In this document: positions 35,698 to 44,232 of the stretch, piece by piece
Position numbering within the stretch: position 1 is the stretch's first letter
How the letters are laid out: the number at the start of each line of letters is the position of its first letter
Source: an uncultured bacterium
Lineage (GTDB): Bacteria; Bacillota; Clostridia; Oscillospirales; Oscillospiraceae
DNA length: 64,000 nucleotides
Assembly: GCA_949293245.1 (NCBI GenBank)
Contig: CASFCS010000005.1
Span: 1-64,000 of the forward strand
Direction of reading: 5' to 3'
The notes under the pieces: generated by a model
The model's database searches: none
The model's input: the letters and a program-made list of their open reading frames with translations, nothing else
Told to the model about the DNA's origin: nothing
Program-made: the position numbers and the translations under genes

Positions 35698-36219
35698 TCA
35701 GTAAAACGGAAAGGCCCCGTCGTACCGGCGGGCGTCCCGCCGCACCGCCCGGTCCAGCTCCTCCACGCCCGTCTCCCGCCGGGGCGAGGCGGGGAGGGAC
35801 ACCGCCGTCCCCCCTCCCAGCCCTCTGCTGCGCTCTCTGGCCTGTCCGGCCGACAGCAGCTGGCGGTAGAGGGAGCCGCCGTCCCCCTCCCGGGCCTCCG
35901 GTTGGGCGGGGGACTGTCCGCCGGCGGAAGAGGGCAGCCGGGCCGCCCGGGCCCGGCCTGTCCCCAGGCTCACGGCGCTCTCCCCCCAGACCTCCGGCCA
36001 AGGGGTCTGATCTCCATCCCCCTGGGGGGCCTTCTCCCCGGCGGGGGGTTCCCCGCCTGTGGCCCCCGGGGCCGCCGCCCCAGCGGGGGAAGCCGCGCCC
36101 CCCGCTCCGGCCGGGCCCAGCCACAGGGTGTCCCCGGCATGGGCCAGGCTGTCCTCCACCTGTCCGTCCTCCTCCCCCTCCTCCAGCAGGAGGAGGAGCT
36201 CCTCCACCAAGTCTCTCAT
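35698..36219 (-). CDS. Short disordered protein in the tape-measure position
   Basis: A 173-residue protein: an acidic leucine-rich helix (MRDLVEELLLLLEEGEED), a long Ala/Gly/Pro-rich low-complexity middle, and a charged C-terminus (VEELDRAVRRDARRYDGAFPFY). Its ATG overlaps the stop of the frameshifted chaperone (ATGA). Contractile phages normally carry a tape-measure protein of about 600-1500 residues between chaperone and XkdP; this is the only gene there. It may be a vestigial ruler or an unrelated adaptor. Confidence 0.7.
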   Translation of the reverse strand: MRDLVEELLLLLEEGEEDGQVEDSLAHAGDTLWLGPAGAGGAASPAGAAAPGATGGEPPAGEKAPQGDGDQTPWPEVWGESAVSLGTGRARAARLPSSAGGQSPAQPEAREGDGGSLYRQLLSAGQARERSRGLGGGTAVSLPASPRRETGVEELDRAVRRDARRYDGAFPFY

Positions 36220-36847
36220 GGGGTCCCTCCCCTCTTGAGGCGCTCATACCGCGCCAGGTCGAAGGAGGCGTTCTCCCCCGCCGCCGTGGCGCCGCACACG
36301 GGGCACACCGCCCGGCGGGCCTCCTCCCGGCAGGCGGGGCACAGGGCGGCCAGGGCCTCCTCCTCGTCCAGCAGCAGGTTCACGGCACACCACAGGAAAT
36401 CCCGGTCGGTCATCTCCCTGGCCCGGGCCTCCGTGGGAAGGGCCCCAAACGCCCGGAGCACGCGCCACGCAAGGCGGCCATCAGGCGCGTGCTCCAGGCT
36501 TTTTTTATCCGGGCCACCTCCTCCCGGGGGGCGGCGGGGCCGGGGTTCTCCCGGCGGTTCCACTCCCCCCACTGGCGGGCGAGGGAGGCGATCTCCTCCA
36601 CCCGCAGGGTTTGGAGCACCTGCTGCCCGCTCTCAAACACCCGCTCTCCCCCCCGCTCCAGGGCCCGGGCCAGCAGGCAGGCGTTGGCACACAGGGCCCG
36701 CTCCTTTTCCCCGGCCTGGAGGCTCTCCGCCTCCCGGCGGGCCTCCAGCACCTCGGCGGCGGAGAGGAGCCGCAGCTCCAGCCCCTCCCCCTCCTCCACG
36801 GGGAGCCGCCTGGCGCCGGACAGCAGCTTGGTCCACTCCTCAATCAT
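36216..36847 (-). CDS. Tail assembly chaperone, -1 frameshift form (gpGT-like)
   Basis: At A-AAA-AAA (36506 down to 36500) a -1 slip joins codons 1-116 to a second open frame of 94 residues that continues KKSLEHAPDGRLAW and ends RYERLKRGGTP, giving about 210 residues. The extension has two Cys pairs (CPAC, CPVC), a likely zinc ribbon. Overlapping chaperone frames with a -1 slip are standard in lambda gpG/gpGT and in many other tailed phages. The site and both open frames are visible; frameshift use is inferred. Confidence 0.78.
36410..36847 (-). CDS. Tail assembly chaperone, short form (XkdN/gpG-like)
   Basis: A 145-residue 0-frame product: MIEEWTKLLSGARRLPVEEGEGLELRLLSAAEVLEARREAE, helical and charged as in XkdN/gpG chaperones that coat the tape measure. 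It runs through a slippery ATA-AAA-AAA-GCC at codons 114-117 and then ends in an Arg/Gly/Pro-rich tail. A longer product arises by -1 frameshift (next entry). Confidence 0.8.
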   Translation of the reverse strand: MIEEWTKLLSGARRLPVEEGEGLELRLLSAAEVLEARREAESLQAGEKERALCANACLLARALERGGERVFESGQQVLQTLRVEEIASLARQWGEWNRRENPGPAAPREEVARIKKAWSTRLMAALRGACSGRLGPFPRRPGPGR

Positions 36848-36860
36848 GGCTCTCCTCCTC

Positions 36861-37250
36861 TCAGGCGGCGATCTCCAGGCGCTTGGCGGCCACCAGGGTG
36901 ATCTTCTCCACCACCATGGCCCCCAGGGCGCCGGTCTCCTTGATGTCGCTCCACTGGCAGCCGGAGTAGATGATCTTCCGGTCCGGCTTGCAGATCACCA
37001 GGGAAAAGTCCTTCAGACTGTAAAAGTCCAGCTGATCCCGGATGGCCTCGTCGGTGGCGTACAGCCGGGTGAGCTCCACCACATGGCTCTGGGGCCCCTG
37101 GATGGTGGCCACGGGCTGGTCCTCGCCGAAGGCCTCCACGGCGGTGCTGGAGCGGCTGGCGTGGGCGGTGTAGCTCTGCACCACCGCCACCTTGGTGCCG
37201 TTTACCTCCAGATAGATGTCACTGCTGGTGGGAAATCCCGAAACTTCCAT
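36861..37250 (-). CDS. Tail tube protein (XkdM-like)
   Basis: A 129-residue beta-rich protein (SSDIYLEVNGTKVAVVQSYTAHASRSSTAVEAFGED...) with the size and position of XkdM-type inner tube proteins, directly after the sheath. Such tubes stack as hexamers inside the contractile sheath. Confidence 0.8.
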   Translation of the reverse strand: MEVSGFPTSSDIYLEVNGTKVAVVQSYTAHASRSSTAVEAFGEDQPVATIQGPQSHVVELTRLYATDEAIRDQLDFYSLKDFSLVICKPDRKIIYSGCQWSDIKETGALGAMVVEKITLVAAKRLEIAA

Positions 37251-37268
37251 CTCTCATCCTCCTCCCTG

Positions 37269-38324
37269 TCACAGGGTGATGTGGGCGGACAGCCAGATCT
37301 GGTTGAGGCCGTGGGCCACGGTGAAGGAAAACTCCACCAGGCACACGGTGGGGTCCTCCTCCAGGGCGGTCACCGTCACGTCCTCATAGCCGGTGATGAT
37401 CTCCCGGTCCACCCGGTTCTCCAGCTCCAGAATCACCTGGGAGCGGATGGCCCCCCGGCTCTGGGCGGTGTTCTTGGCCCGCTGGAAGCGGCTGCGCAGA
37501 GCCCGGCGGATGCCGGGGATCACCTCGTCCACCACCAGGATGGTGGTCAGCTCCCGCCAGGAGGCGTCCGCCGCCCCTCCGGTCTTGGTGCGGGTGGTCA
37601 CGGCCCGCACCACGGACACCTCGCCGCCCACGCTCTCCAGGGGGGTGACACCCCCCTGGATCAGGGCGTCCAGCTCCTCATCGGCGTAGCTCCCCTCCAG
37701 GCCGTACAGCCCCTGGAGCACCGCGCCCCCCAGGGGGAGGGCGGGGTCGGTCTCCCCGGCGATGGCCCCGGCCACCGCCGCGGCGGCCCGGGCACCGGTG
37801 AGGGGGGTGCCCTCCTGGTCCACGGCCGCCGGGGCCACCAGCACCACCCGCTCGGAGTTGAGCTGCCCGGCCCGGGCCGTCAGCTCCTCCACGCTCTCGC
37901 CGGCCCCGCCGGCCACCACGGCGATGCGCTCCATCCGGGCGGCGGAGGCCGCCTCCACGCTGTCCCGCAGAGCCTGCTGCACCGAGGCATCGGTGCTCTC
38001 ACACACCACCACGCCGACGTTTTCCTGATTCTCCACCGTGGCCAGGGCGGCAGTGTACTGCCCTTCGCTCTCCACCGGCACGGCGAACACGCCGGCGGCC
38101 CCGTTGCGCAGCAGCAGCCGGGCCAGCTGGGTGATCTCCGCTTGGTCCCCCTGCTCCTGGGCGGCCTGGGTGCCGGTGTACCACCAGCTGCCCCGGGTCC
38201 CGTCCCCCGTGCCCGTGGCAATGAGGGCGGCGGCTTTGCCGCTTCCCCCGGCACTGATCACGGAGGAGATGTCATAGACCGAGTAGACCCCCGGCCTCTC
38301 GTGGGTGGTCACCTTTGTACTCAT
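37269..38324 (-). CDS. Contractile tail sheath protein
   Basis: A 351-residue sheath: begins MSTKVTTHERPGVYSVYDISSV, has RRALRSRFQRAKNTAQSRGAIRSQVILELENR and ends LVEFSFTVAHGLNQIWLSAHITL, which resemble the C-terminal sheath core of PBSX XkdK/Mu-like phages. It marks the particle as contractile (myovirus-like). Somewhat shorter than XkdK (about 460). Confidence 0.88.
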   Translation of the reverse strand: MSTKVTTHERPGVYSVYDISSVISAGGSGKAAALIATGTGDGTRGSWWYTGTQAAQEQGDQAEITQLARLLLRNGAAGVFAVPVESEGQYTAALATVENQENVGVVVCESTDASVQQALRDSVEAASAARMERIAVVAGGAGESVEELTARAGQLNSERVVLVAPAAVDQEGTPLTGARAAAAVAGAIAGETDPALPLGGAVLQGLYGLEGSYADEELDALIQGGVTPLESVGGEVSVVRAVTTRTKTGGAADASWRELTTILVVDEVIPGIRRALRSRFQRAKNTAQSRGAIRSQVILELENRVDREIITGYEDVTVTALEEDPTVCLVEFSFTVAHGLNQIWLSAHITL

Positions 38325-38815
38325 TGTCTCAGTCCTTTCACTTCAAAGCTCAGGAAGTCCCCGCCCTCCTCCGCCGCGGTCTGGAGGAACAGGGAATACA
38401 CCGCCTCCACCGGGCAGCGGAACAGGCCGCTGTCCTCCTCAAATGTCACCTCGCCGCAGGAGAACTCCTGGAGCCGCAGCCCCGGGATCTCCCCGGCGGA
38501 GAGGGCGGCGCACAGCCGGTCAAAGGCCGCCCGGCATCCCCCCTCCCCCAGGTGGGGCGGGGCGTACAAGTCCAGGCCCAGGGCCACAGTGGCCCGCCGG
38601 CCGTACACCTCCCGCCACGCCCCGGTCTCCGGGTCCCGCTTCTCCCCCAGGTAGTGGCAGAAGCCCCCGGGGCCGCTCTCCCACCGGCGGAAGGTCACCG
38701 CCGCCGTCACCTCCCTCAGTTCAGGCCGGTCCCCCGCCGGCCATGCCTCCACCGCCGGCACCCCGCCGGCGGTGAGAAGGGCCGCAGCGGCGGCGCGGAT
38801 GGCGCTCACATCCAT
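38321..38815 (-). CDS. Head-tail joining / tail terminator protein
   Basis: A 164-residue protein (MDVSAIRAAAAALLTAGGVPAVEAWPAGDRPEL) of the size and place of tail-completion proteins; it overlaps the sheath start by 4 bases. RRATVALGLDLYAPPHLGEGG and a beta-rich C-terminus are compatible with the gpU/tail-terminator fold, but family assignment is by position. Confidence 0.62.
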   Translation of the reverse strand: MDVSAIRAAAAALLTAGGVPAVEAWPAGDRPELREVTAAVTFRRWESGPGGFCHYLGEKRDPETGAWREVYGRRATVALGLDLYAPPHLGEGGCRAAFDRLCAALSAGEIPGLRLQEFSCGEVTFEEDSGLFRCPVEAVYSLFLQTAAEEGGDFLSFEVKGLRQ

Positions 38816-38819
38816 GCCC

Positions 38820-39152
38820 TCACTCCTCCTCTCTCGGGCGCAGCAGGGCCCAGCGGTAGGCGGTCTCCCGGCCCGCCAGCACCTTCTGGGTGGTGATGAT
38901 GCGGTACTCCTCCCCCTGCCAGCGCACAATTCCTCTCTCGCCAAGGGTATCCAGGGGGAGGTCCGGGTGGGCCAGGCACAGCAGCCTGTCCGTCCGCCGC
39001 CGCCCCAGGGGGGTGGGGAAGCGCTGGTCCTCCCGCTCCCGCAGGGGCTGCACCAGGGCGGGGGCGGTGCCCGCCTCCGCCCCGGCGGCGTCCACCGCCG
39101 TCATGGGGGCGCCGAACCGGGTGATGGTGCGGGTAAAGACTCCCCCGGTCAT
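38820..39152 (-). CDS. Head-tail connector (stopper-like)
   Basis: A 110-residue protein with a beta-barrel-like C-terminus (ERGIVRWQGEEYRIITTQKVLAG) typical of head-closure/stopper proteins. It overlaps the preceding connector gene by 4 bases. By position it should close the portal pore. Confidence 0.62.
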   Translation of the reverse strand: MTGGVFTRTITRFGAPMTAVDAAGAEAGTAPALVQPLREREDQRFPTPLGRRRTDRLLCLAHPDLPLDTLGERGIVRWQGEEYRIITTQKVLAGRETAYRWALLRPREEE

Positions 39153-39499
39153 CCCTCCACCCCCCGGAAAACAAAGTCCCGGTCCTCCAGATAGGGGGCC
39201 ATCAGCGCCCAGGCCCGGTCCTCTCCGGGCCCCTCATCCCCCGCCTCCCGGCGCAGGGACATGTCCCCGGCGGTAATGGAGGTAAATCCCTCCAGGCCGT
39301 GGGGGACCTCCAGGGCGGCCAGGGCCAGCCAGGCCGCCGCCAGCTCGTAGCACCCGCCGCAGTCCTGGGGGGTGACGTCCCGGCGCAGGCGGCTGTCCAG
39401 CCGCCCCATGGCCACCTCCGCCAGGCGGCCGGCCAGGTCCCGCCGGTCCTCCTCCAGCTCCCCCAGCTCCATCACCAGGGCGGTGATCTCCTCCAGCAT
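39149..39499 (-). CDS. Head-tail connector (adaptor, gp6-like)
   Basis: A 116-residue, largely helical protein (MLEEITALVMELGELEEDRRDLAGRLAE) with CGGCYELAAAWLALAALEV; size and position directly after the capsid gene fit the adaptor that sits under the portal. No strong diagnostic motif. Confidence 0.62.
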   Translation of the reverse strand: MLEEITALVMELGELEEDRRDLAGRLAEVAMGRLDSRLRRDVTPQDCGGCYELAAAWLALAALEVPHGLEGFTSITAGDMSLRREAGDEGPGEDRAWALMAPYLEDRDFVFRGVEG

Positions 39500-39515
39500 G
39501 GCCCGCTCTCCTCTC

Positions 39516-40526
39516 TTAAATGGTCAGCACCCGGGAGGCCTCCCGGAAGATCTTGGCAAACCCGGAGATGCTGGTAATGGCCGCCCGCTCCAGCTGCCGG
39601 TCGATGAGCTTGTCGTACTCCACCACCACGTCGCTGCCCTTCACCATCTCCAGGGCGTAGTTGCGGTCCAGGGCGATAAGCTTGCCCGCGGGCATGGCGC
39701 CGGTGCGCAGCAGCTCAGCCCCCAGGGGGGTAATGAGGCGGCCGGTGCCCTGGAAGTTGAGGCCGGCGGCGGCGTCCTGCATCTCGGAGAGCTTGAGCAG
39801 CTTCACCATAGTGTCGCCCCCCACCAGAATGGTGTTCATCACATAGGGGTCGAACTTGCCCCACAGGTCCACCAGGTCGCCGTAGGTGAGAGTGCCGGAG
39901 GAGGCCACAGAGGAGGTCTCGGCGGGGTTGTCATTTCCGTCGCCGTTGATTACCACGTCGATGGCGTCCTCCAGGTGCATCCGGCTGATGTGGGCGCCGA
40001 TCTGGCGCAGGGTCACAGAGAAGAGGTCCAGCTTCTGGAAGCGGATGGCCTCGTAGGAGGCCACCAGCATCCGCCCCCGCTTGTGCAGGCGCACCAGATT
40101 GTCCTGGGTGCGCACGGTGGTGGCGGGGATGGCGGCCCCCTCCTCCACCCGGCGCAGCTCCTTCTCCCCCTGGGGCACGGAGGTGATGGAGCGGTAGTCC
40201 ATGCCGGAGATCTCGGTCACCGTGGCGGTGAGCTTGGGCAGCAGGTCGCTCTCCTCCATGCCCTGGCGCACCGCCCGGGCGATGTACTCGGGGAAGAGCA
40301 CCGCAGACTCGGCGGTGGTGAAGAACTTCTCCACCACGTCGCTGCCCGCCCCCCGGACCTTGATGTCAAAACGCTTGAGCTGCCGCTGGTAGGCATCCAG
40401 CCCCTCCAGGGGGGTGCCCTTGTAGGCGTCGGAGGGGTCGTACTTCTCCAGCACCTGGGTAAAAGTGCGCCCCGCCTCGTTGTACATGCCCTTTTCCAGC
40501 TTCACGTTGTCATACAGATAGGCCAT
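39516..40526 (-). CDS. HK97-fold major capsid protein
   Basis: A 336-residue capsid protein of the HK97 fold as used by PBSX/Mu-like elements: N-arm MAYLYDNVKLEKGMY, TVTEISGMDYRSITSVPQGEKELRRVEEGAAIPATTV, GRMLVASYEAIRF (E-loop/spine region), VINGDGNDNPAE and LIALDRNYALEMVKGSDVVVEYD near the C-terminus. The ATG at 40526 follows GGAGGGG; an upstream TTG is less likely. Confidence 0.9.
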   Translation of the reverse strand: MAYLYDNVKLEKGMYNEAGRTFTQVLEKYDPSDAYKGTPLEGLDAYQRQLKRFDIKVRGAGSDVVEKFFTTAESAVLFPEYIARAVRQGMEESDLLPKLTATVTEISGMDYRSITSVPQGEKELRRVEEGAAIPATTVRTQDNLVRLHKRGRMLVASYEAIRFQKLDLFSVTLRQIGAHISRMHLEDAIDVVINGDGNDNPAETSSVASSGTLTYGDLVDLWGKFDPYVMNTILVGGDTMVKLLKLSEMQDAAAGLNFQGTGRLITPLGAELLRTGAMPAGKLIALDRNYALEMVKGSDVVVEYDKLIDRQLERAAITSISGFAKIFREASRVLTI

Positions 40527-40539
40527 TTTCAACCCCTCC

Positions 40540-40881
40540 TTACAGTCTGATCACGGCGGTCTGGGCGTCCTGGTCCACGTGGACCACCAGGTACGCCCGG
40601 CTGCCCCCGGCGGTCACCTTGCCTGCGCCGTCCACAGTGAGGGCGGCATACCCCACCTGGGGGGCGGTGCCGGAGTAGGCCGTCTCCACCAGGCCGCCGA
40701 TGCGCACCCCGGCGCAGCCGTCCTCCCCCACGGTAACAGCCACGCCGCACAGGTCGCCGCCGCTCTCACCCAGGCCCACAGTGCTGTCCTCCGCCAGGGT
40801 CACCGCCATGCCGGGGGCTACGCCCTCCTGGGCCAGGAAGGTGGCCATCACCTCTCCGATCCCCTCAAACGAAACCTTCAT
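40540..40881 (-). CDS. Capsid decoration / head fibre-like protein
   Basis: A 113-residue beta-rich protein (MKVSFEGIGEVMATFLAQEGVAPGMAVTL...GDLCGVAVTVGEDGCAGVRIGG) placed between protease and capsid, where decoration (gpD-like cement) proteins lie. AGGAGG precedes the start. Also seen in phages as DUF2190-like cement; fold not proven. Confidence 0.65.
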   Translation of the reverse strand: MKVSFEGIGEVMATFLAQEGVAPGMAVTLAEDSTVGLGESGGDLCGVAVTVGEDGCAGVRIGGLVETAYSGTAPQVGYAALTVDGAGKVTAGGSRAYLVVHVDQDAQTAVIRL

Positions 40882-40899
40882 CTGCGCTTCCTCCTTTTT

Positions 40900-41766
40900 T
40901 TAAATCAAAAATGCCCCGTCTCTGCCGGGCACATTTTCCTCGTTTCCCCCATAGGGCAGCTGGGGCTTGGCGGGGGCGCCCCAGGGCCGGTCCAGCAGGG
41001 TCTTCAGGGTGAGCAGCTCCTGGCCACCGCAGCGGCCCGCCAGGCGCTCCATCTCGGGGCGCTCCCTGCCTTCCGCCACCCCCAGGGCCACCACCTGCTC
41101 CCGCAGCTCCTTCAGCCACCGGCGGCCCAGGGCGGCCTCCTCCTCCAGGGCGCTTTTCTCCTCCCGGAAGCCCTTCATCACCCCGGCGCTCCGCTGGGCG
41201 GGCACCGCCACGAAGGACCACTCGTAGGCGTCGGTGGCGCCCACCAGCTCGCCCCAGCACAGCTTTCCCTGGTAGACCTCCCCCTTCCGGTGGGGGCAGG
41301 ACTCCAGGGGCTCGCCGCACACGGAGCACAGCACCTGCTCCACGGCGCAGCCCACGCTGACCTCCCGCTTGATGCCCCCCTGGATCTCAGCGATCAGGTC
41401 CTGGTTGCCGGGGGTGCGCACCATATAGGCCCAGGCCTTCACATAGCGGCAGGGGTCCCCCGCCTGGGTGAGGGCGCCCTCCTCCTCCACCACCTGGGTG
41501 CGGTAGATCCGGGCGCTCTGCTCCCGGGCGGACCACCGGTGGTCAAAGATGCCCGCCTTGCCCACAAAGAGGTGGGCCAGCTCCTCCAGGGTCCGGGGGG
41601 CAAAACGCTCCCCGTCCCGGTCGATCTGGTTGTCGCACAGGCGGATGGCAAAGGTGTACACCTGCTCCGCCTCCAGGGGCTCCCGGGCCAGGGCGTTGAT
41701 GGCCGCCAGCTCCTCCGCCCCGGGGGTGCCGCCGGCGGCGGCGCCTGCCTGCTTGGTCACGTTCAT
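40900..41766 (-). CDS. Prohead protease with C-terminal scaffold
   Basis: A 288-residue protein. The N-terminal 200 residues resemble an HK97-type prohead protease: VYTFAIRLCDNQIDRDGERF, KAGIFDHRWSAREQSARIY (catalytic His), GIKREVSVGC (catalytic Ser), EWSFVAVPAQRSAGVMK. Four cysteines (CSVCGEPLESC, LCW) may bind zinc. The last 80 residues are a charged helical scaffold. It should cleave scaffold and capsid N-arms during assembly. Confidence 0.78.
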   Translation of the reverse strand: MNVTKQAGAAAGGTPGAEELAAINALAREPLEAEQVYTFAIRLCDNQIDRDGERFAPRTLEELAHLFVGKAGIFDHRWSAREQSARIYRTQVVEEEGALTQAGDPCRYVKAWAYMVRTPGNQDLIAEIQGGIKREVSVGCAVEQVLCSVCGEPLESCPHRKGEVYQGKLCWGELVGATDAYEWSFVAVPAQRSAGVMKGFREEKSALEEEAALGRRWLKELREQVVALGVAEGRERPEMERLAGRCGGQELLTLKTLLDRPWGAPAKPQLPYGGNEENVPGRDGAFLI

Positions 41767-41783
41767 TTCTCGTCCTCCTCACG

Positions 41784-42941
41784 TTATTCCTGTCCGGCGG
41801 CGGCGTTTTCCAGCTCCACCGCCCGGGCCTGCTGGTAGTAGAGGGCCGCACGGGCCTCCTCCACCTGGTCCTGAAGATTGATGTCGCTCCAGGCCATTTC
41901 CACCTGGGGCCCATAGCCGTGGAGGGTGAGCCACTGCTCGCACACCCGCTCCAGCACCGGCTCCACGGACCGCCGGATGGCGGTGATCTCGCTGGTCATC
42001 ATGTCCGCCTGCTGGGTGCTCATGCGCTCGGTGGTGGACCAGGACAGCCCCAGCAGGAAGGGAGGGATGCCCGTCTTGGCCACCAGCTGCTCCAGGATCT
42101 GCCGCACGGGTATTTCGCTGTCCAGGATCTGGTTGTCCGCCCCGATGACCTTGATGTCGATGTCTCCGGCGGCCACAAAGTCCCGCACCCGGCCGCTGTG
42201 GGCCTGGGCCATGGCCTGGGACCACTCCCGGGCAACGCTCTCGCATCGCTCCTGGGTGTAGTTCCCCTCCTTGTCGGGCTTGCACACCACCGCAAAGCGC
42301 ACGTTGCCCATCCGCTCCCAGTTCATCCCGGTGGCCTGGAAGATCTTCAGCAAGATCCCCGCCAGGAAGGGCATGGAGCGCAGGAGGGACACCCCGTAGG
42401 GAGAATCCGTCTCGGGCATGAAGGGGGTGAAGAGGATCAGGTCCTGCCGGGGCAGGGGGGAGATCTGTCCCAGGGGGCCCCGGGCGCAGAAGGTCACGTC
42501 CAGGGGGCTCTCCCCCTCCCGGATCTCCAGGCAGGCGGCGTCGGCGCACAGCAGCGCGGCGATGTCCCGCCCGTCGGCGGTGGGCACGATCTCCCCCACC
42601 CCCCGGCCGCAGGTGAGCATGGAGTCCAGGTAGCAGTCCAGGAAGGACTGCACCCCCCGCTGTCCCCTGCCGGTGGGTACCCGGCGGAGAAAGCGGTTGA
42701 GGGCCCCCTCCGCCCTGGAATCGGGGCACCGGGCCTCCACCCCGCCGCACAGGCGGATCAGCTTGATGATGGCCGCGTCCACCACGGGGACCGCCTCCCG
42801 GATGGTGCGGTACAGGGCGATCTCCCCCGGGTGGAGGGGCATATAGCCCTCCATGGCCCGGAAGGGGTGGGTCTGCTCCCCCCGGAGCTGCACCAGCCCC
42901 GTCCCCTGGGGAGCCCCCTTCTTTTTGTTCCAAAATGCCAT
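41784..42941 (-). CDS. Phage portal protein
   Basis: A 385-residue portal (MAFWNKKKGAPQGTG...) with SFLDCYLDSMLTCGRGVGEIVPTADGRD, NWERMGNVRFAVVCKPDKEG, TGIPPFLLGLSWSTTERMSTQQADMMTSEI and a helical C-terminus. It forms the dodecameric DNA-entry ring and docks TerL. Between TerL and the protease, as in standard head modules. Confidence 0.88.
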   Translation of the reverse strand: MAFWNKKKGAPQGTGLVQLRGEQTHPFRAMEGYMPLHPGEIALYRTIREAVPVVDAAIIKLIRLCGGVEARCPDSRAEGALNRFLRRVPTGRGQRGVQSFLDCYLDSMLTCGRGVGEIVPTADGRDIAALLCADAACLEIREGESPLDVTFCARGPLGQISPLPRQDLILFTPFMPETDSPYGVSLLRSMPFLAGILLKIFQATGMNWERMGNVRFAVVCKPDKEGNYTQERCESVAREWSQAMAQAHSGRVRDFVAAGDIDIKVIGADNQILDSEIPVRQILEQLVAKTGIPPFLLGLSWSTTERMSTQQADMMTSEITAIRRSVEPVLERVCEQWLTLHGYGPQVEMAWSDINLQDQVEEARAALYYQQARAVELENAAAGQE

Positions 42942-42972
42942 TGCGCTCTCCTTCCCGTTTTGTTCTCGCCCG

Positions 42973-44232
42973 TCAGAAGGCCTGCCGGTCCACGCTGCGG
43001 GCGAAGGCGCCGCCTCCCCCCTCCTCCCGGGCTACGGCAGCGGCGAAATAGCGGATGTCGTCCATGGCGTGGTCGTGCTCCTTGCGCACCTTGTCCCGGC
43101 CGCTGCCGGGGTTTTCCCAGCAGTACAGGCCGAACTCCCGGGCCGCCGCGTCGCACCCCCGGCAGATCACCAGCTTCCCCTGGCGCAGCAGCTGGGCGGT
43201 GGTGCGGATGCCGCTGAGGACCTGGTTGTCCGCCCCCCGCACCTGCCACCCCCGGCGGCGCAGCTCCGTAATGAAACTGGCGGCGGAGGGGTCCACCACG
43301 ATCCACTGGATGGGCCGCCCCCCGGCCAGCCGGGCCAGGTCGTCGGCGTACTCCCCGTCGGTCTTCTGCCGTCCCTCCGCCCGGGAGTCGTAGTAGTACT
43401 CCTCCACCCGGTACCACACCCCCTCCTTCCGGCCCCACAGGCCGAAGGAGGCGGGGTTGGCGGTGCCGTAGTCGCAGGAGATGCGCCAGGCCTCCATCTC
43501 CCCCTCCGGCGCGGGCTGGAGGCAGCCGCTGTGGAAAAAGTCGTACACCAGCCCCTGGGCGGCCACCCACTCCCCCAGCACGAACCGCTGGTAGAACACC
43601 CCCTGGAACATCCGCTCGTACCGGCGGCGGGTCTTTTCCTCCAGGGCGGGGTTGTCCGCCATGGTAAAGTGGAGATAGAGGGCGTTCTTTCCCCCGGGGC
43701 TGCGGATCCACTCCCGGTAGAACCAGTGCTCCGGCCCCTCGGGATTGCAGGAAAACCACAGCCGGCTGCCTGCCACGGAGCACCGGGCGCAGGCCTGTTC
43801 CACGAAGGACCGGGGCATCAGGGCCACCTCGTCCAGCAGCACCCCCGCCAGGGTGATGCCCTGGATGAGGCCCGGGCTGCCCTCGTTGCGCCCGCCGTAG
43901 AGGTAGAACACATTCTGCCGCCCGCCGAAGGTGACGGTGAGCTGGTTGGCGCTGCGCTTCTCCTCCACCTTGAAGCCCAGCTCCTCCAGCCTGGGCAGCA
44001 CGCCGGAGAGGAGGTTGCGCCGCACGGCGTTCACCGTGGTACCGCACAGGGCAAACTGCTTTCCCCGGAATGTGGCCATGGCCCAGCAGAAGAAGGACAG
44101 CCCCAGGCACATGGTCTTGCCGCTGCGCACCGCCCCGTCGCAGATGATGGCGTCCCGGTCCCGGTGGGGGGACCCGGCGCACCACCAGTTGAGCACCACC
44201 CGCTGCTTGGGGGAGAAGGATGTGATGGTCAT
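42973..44232 (-). CDS. Terminase large subunit (PBSX family)
   Basis: A 419-residue packaging motor. ATPase: Walker A GAVRSGKT, Walker B GVLLDEVALMP, coupling motif SCNPEGP. Nuclease domain: YGTANPASFGLW, IQWIVVDPSAASFITELRRRGW and late aspartates (KEHDHAMDDIRYFAAAVA). All key residues look intact. Headful-type packaging is typical of this family. Overlaps TerS by 4 bases. Confidence 0.92.
   Translation of the reverse strand: MTITSFSPKQRVVLNWWCAGSPHRDRDAIICDGAVRSGKTMCLGLSFFCWAMATFRGKQFALCGTTVNAVRRNLLSGVLPRLEELGFKVEEKRSANQLTVTFGGRQNVFYLYGGRNEGSPGLIQGITLAGVLLDEVALMPRSFVEQACARCSVAGSRLWFSCNPEGPEHWFYREWIRSPGGKNALYLHFTMADNPALEEKTRRRYERMFQGVFYQRFVLGEWVAAQGLVYDFFHSGCLQPAPEGEMEAWRISCDYGTANPASFGLWGRKEGVWYRVEEYYYDSRAEGRQKTDGEYADDLARLAGGRPIQWIVVDPSAASFITELRRRGWQVRGADNQVLSGIRTTAQLLRQGKLVICRGCDAAAREFGLYCWENPGSGRDKVRKEHDHAMDDIRYFAAAVAREEGGGGAFARSVDRQAF

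Noticed and set aside
35669..36247. An alternative 192-codon minus-strand frame overlapping the tape-measure-position gene
   Set aside because: Its product is a Gly/Arg/Pro-rich shadow; the frame at 35698-36219 has the ATGA overlap and sensible composition.
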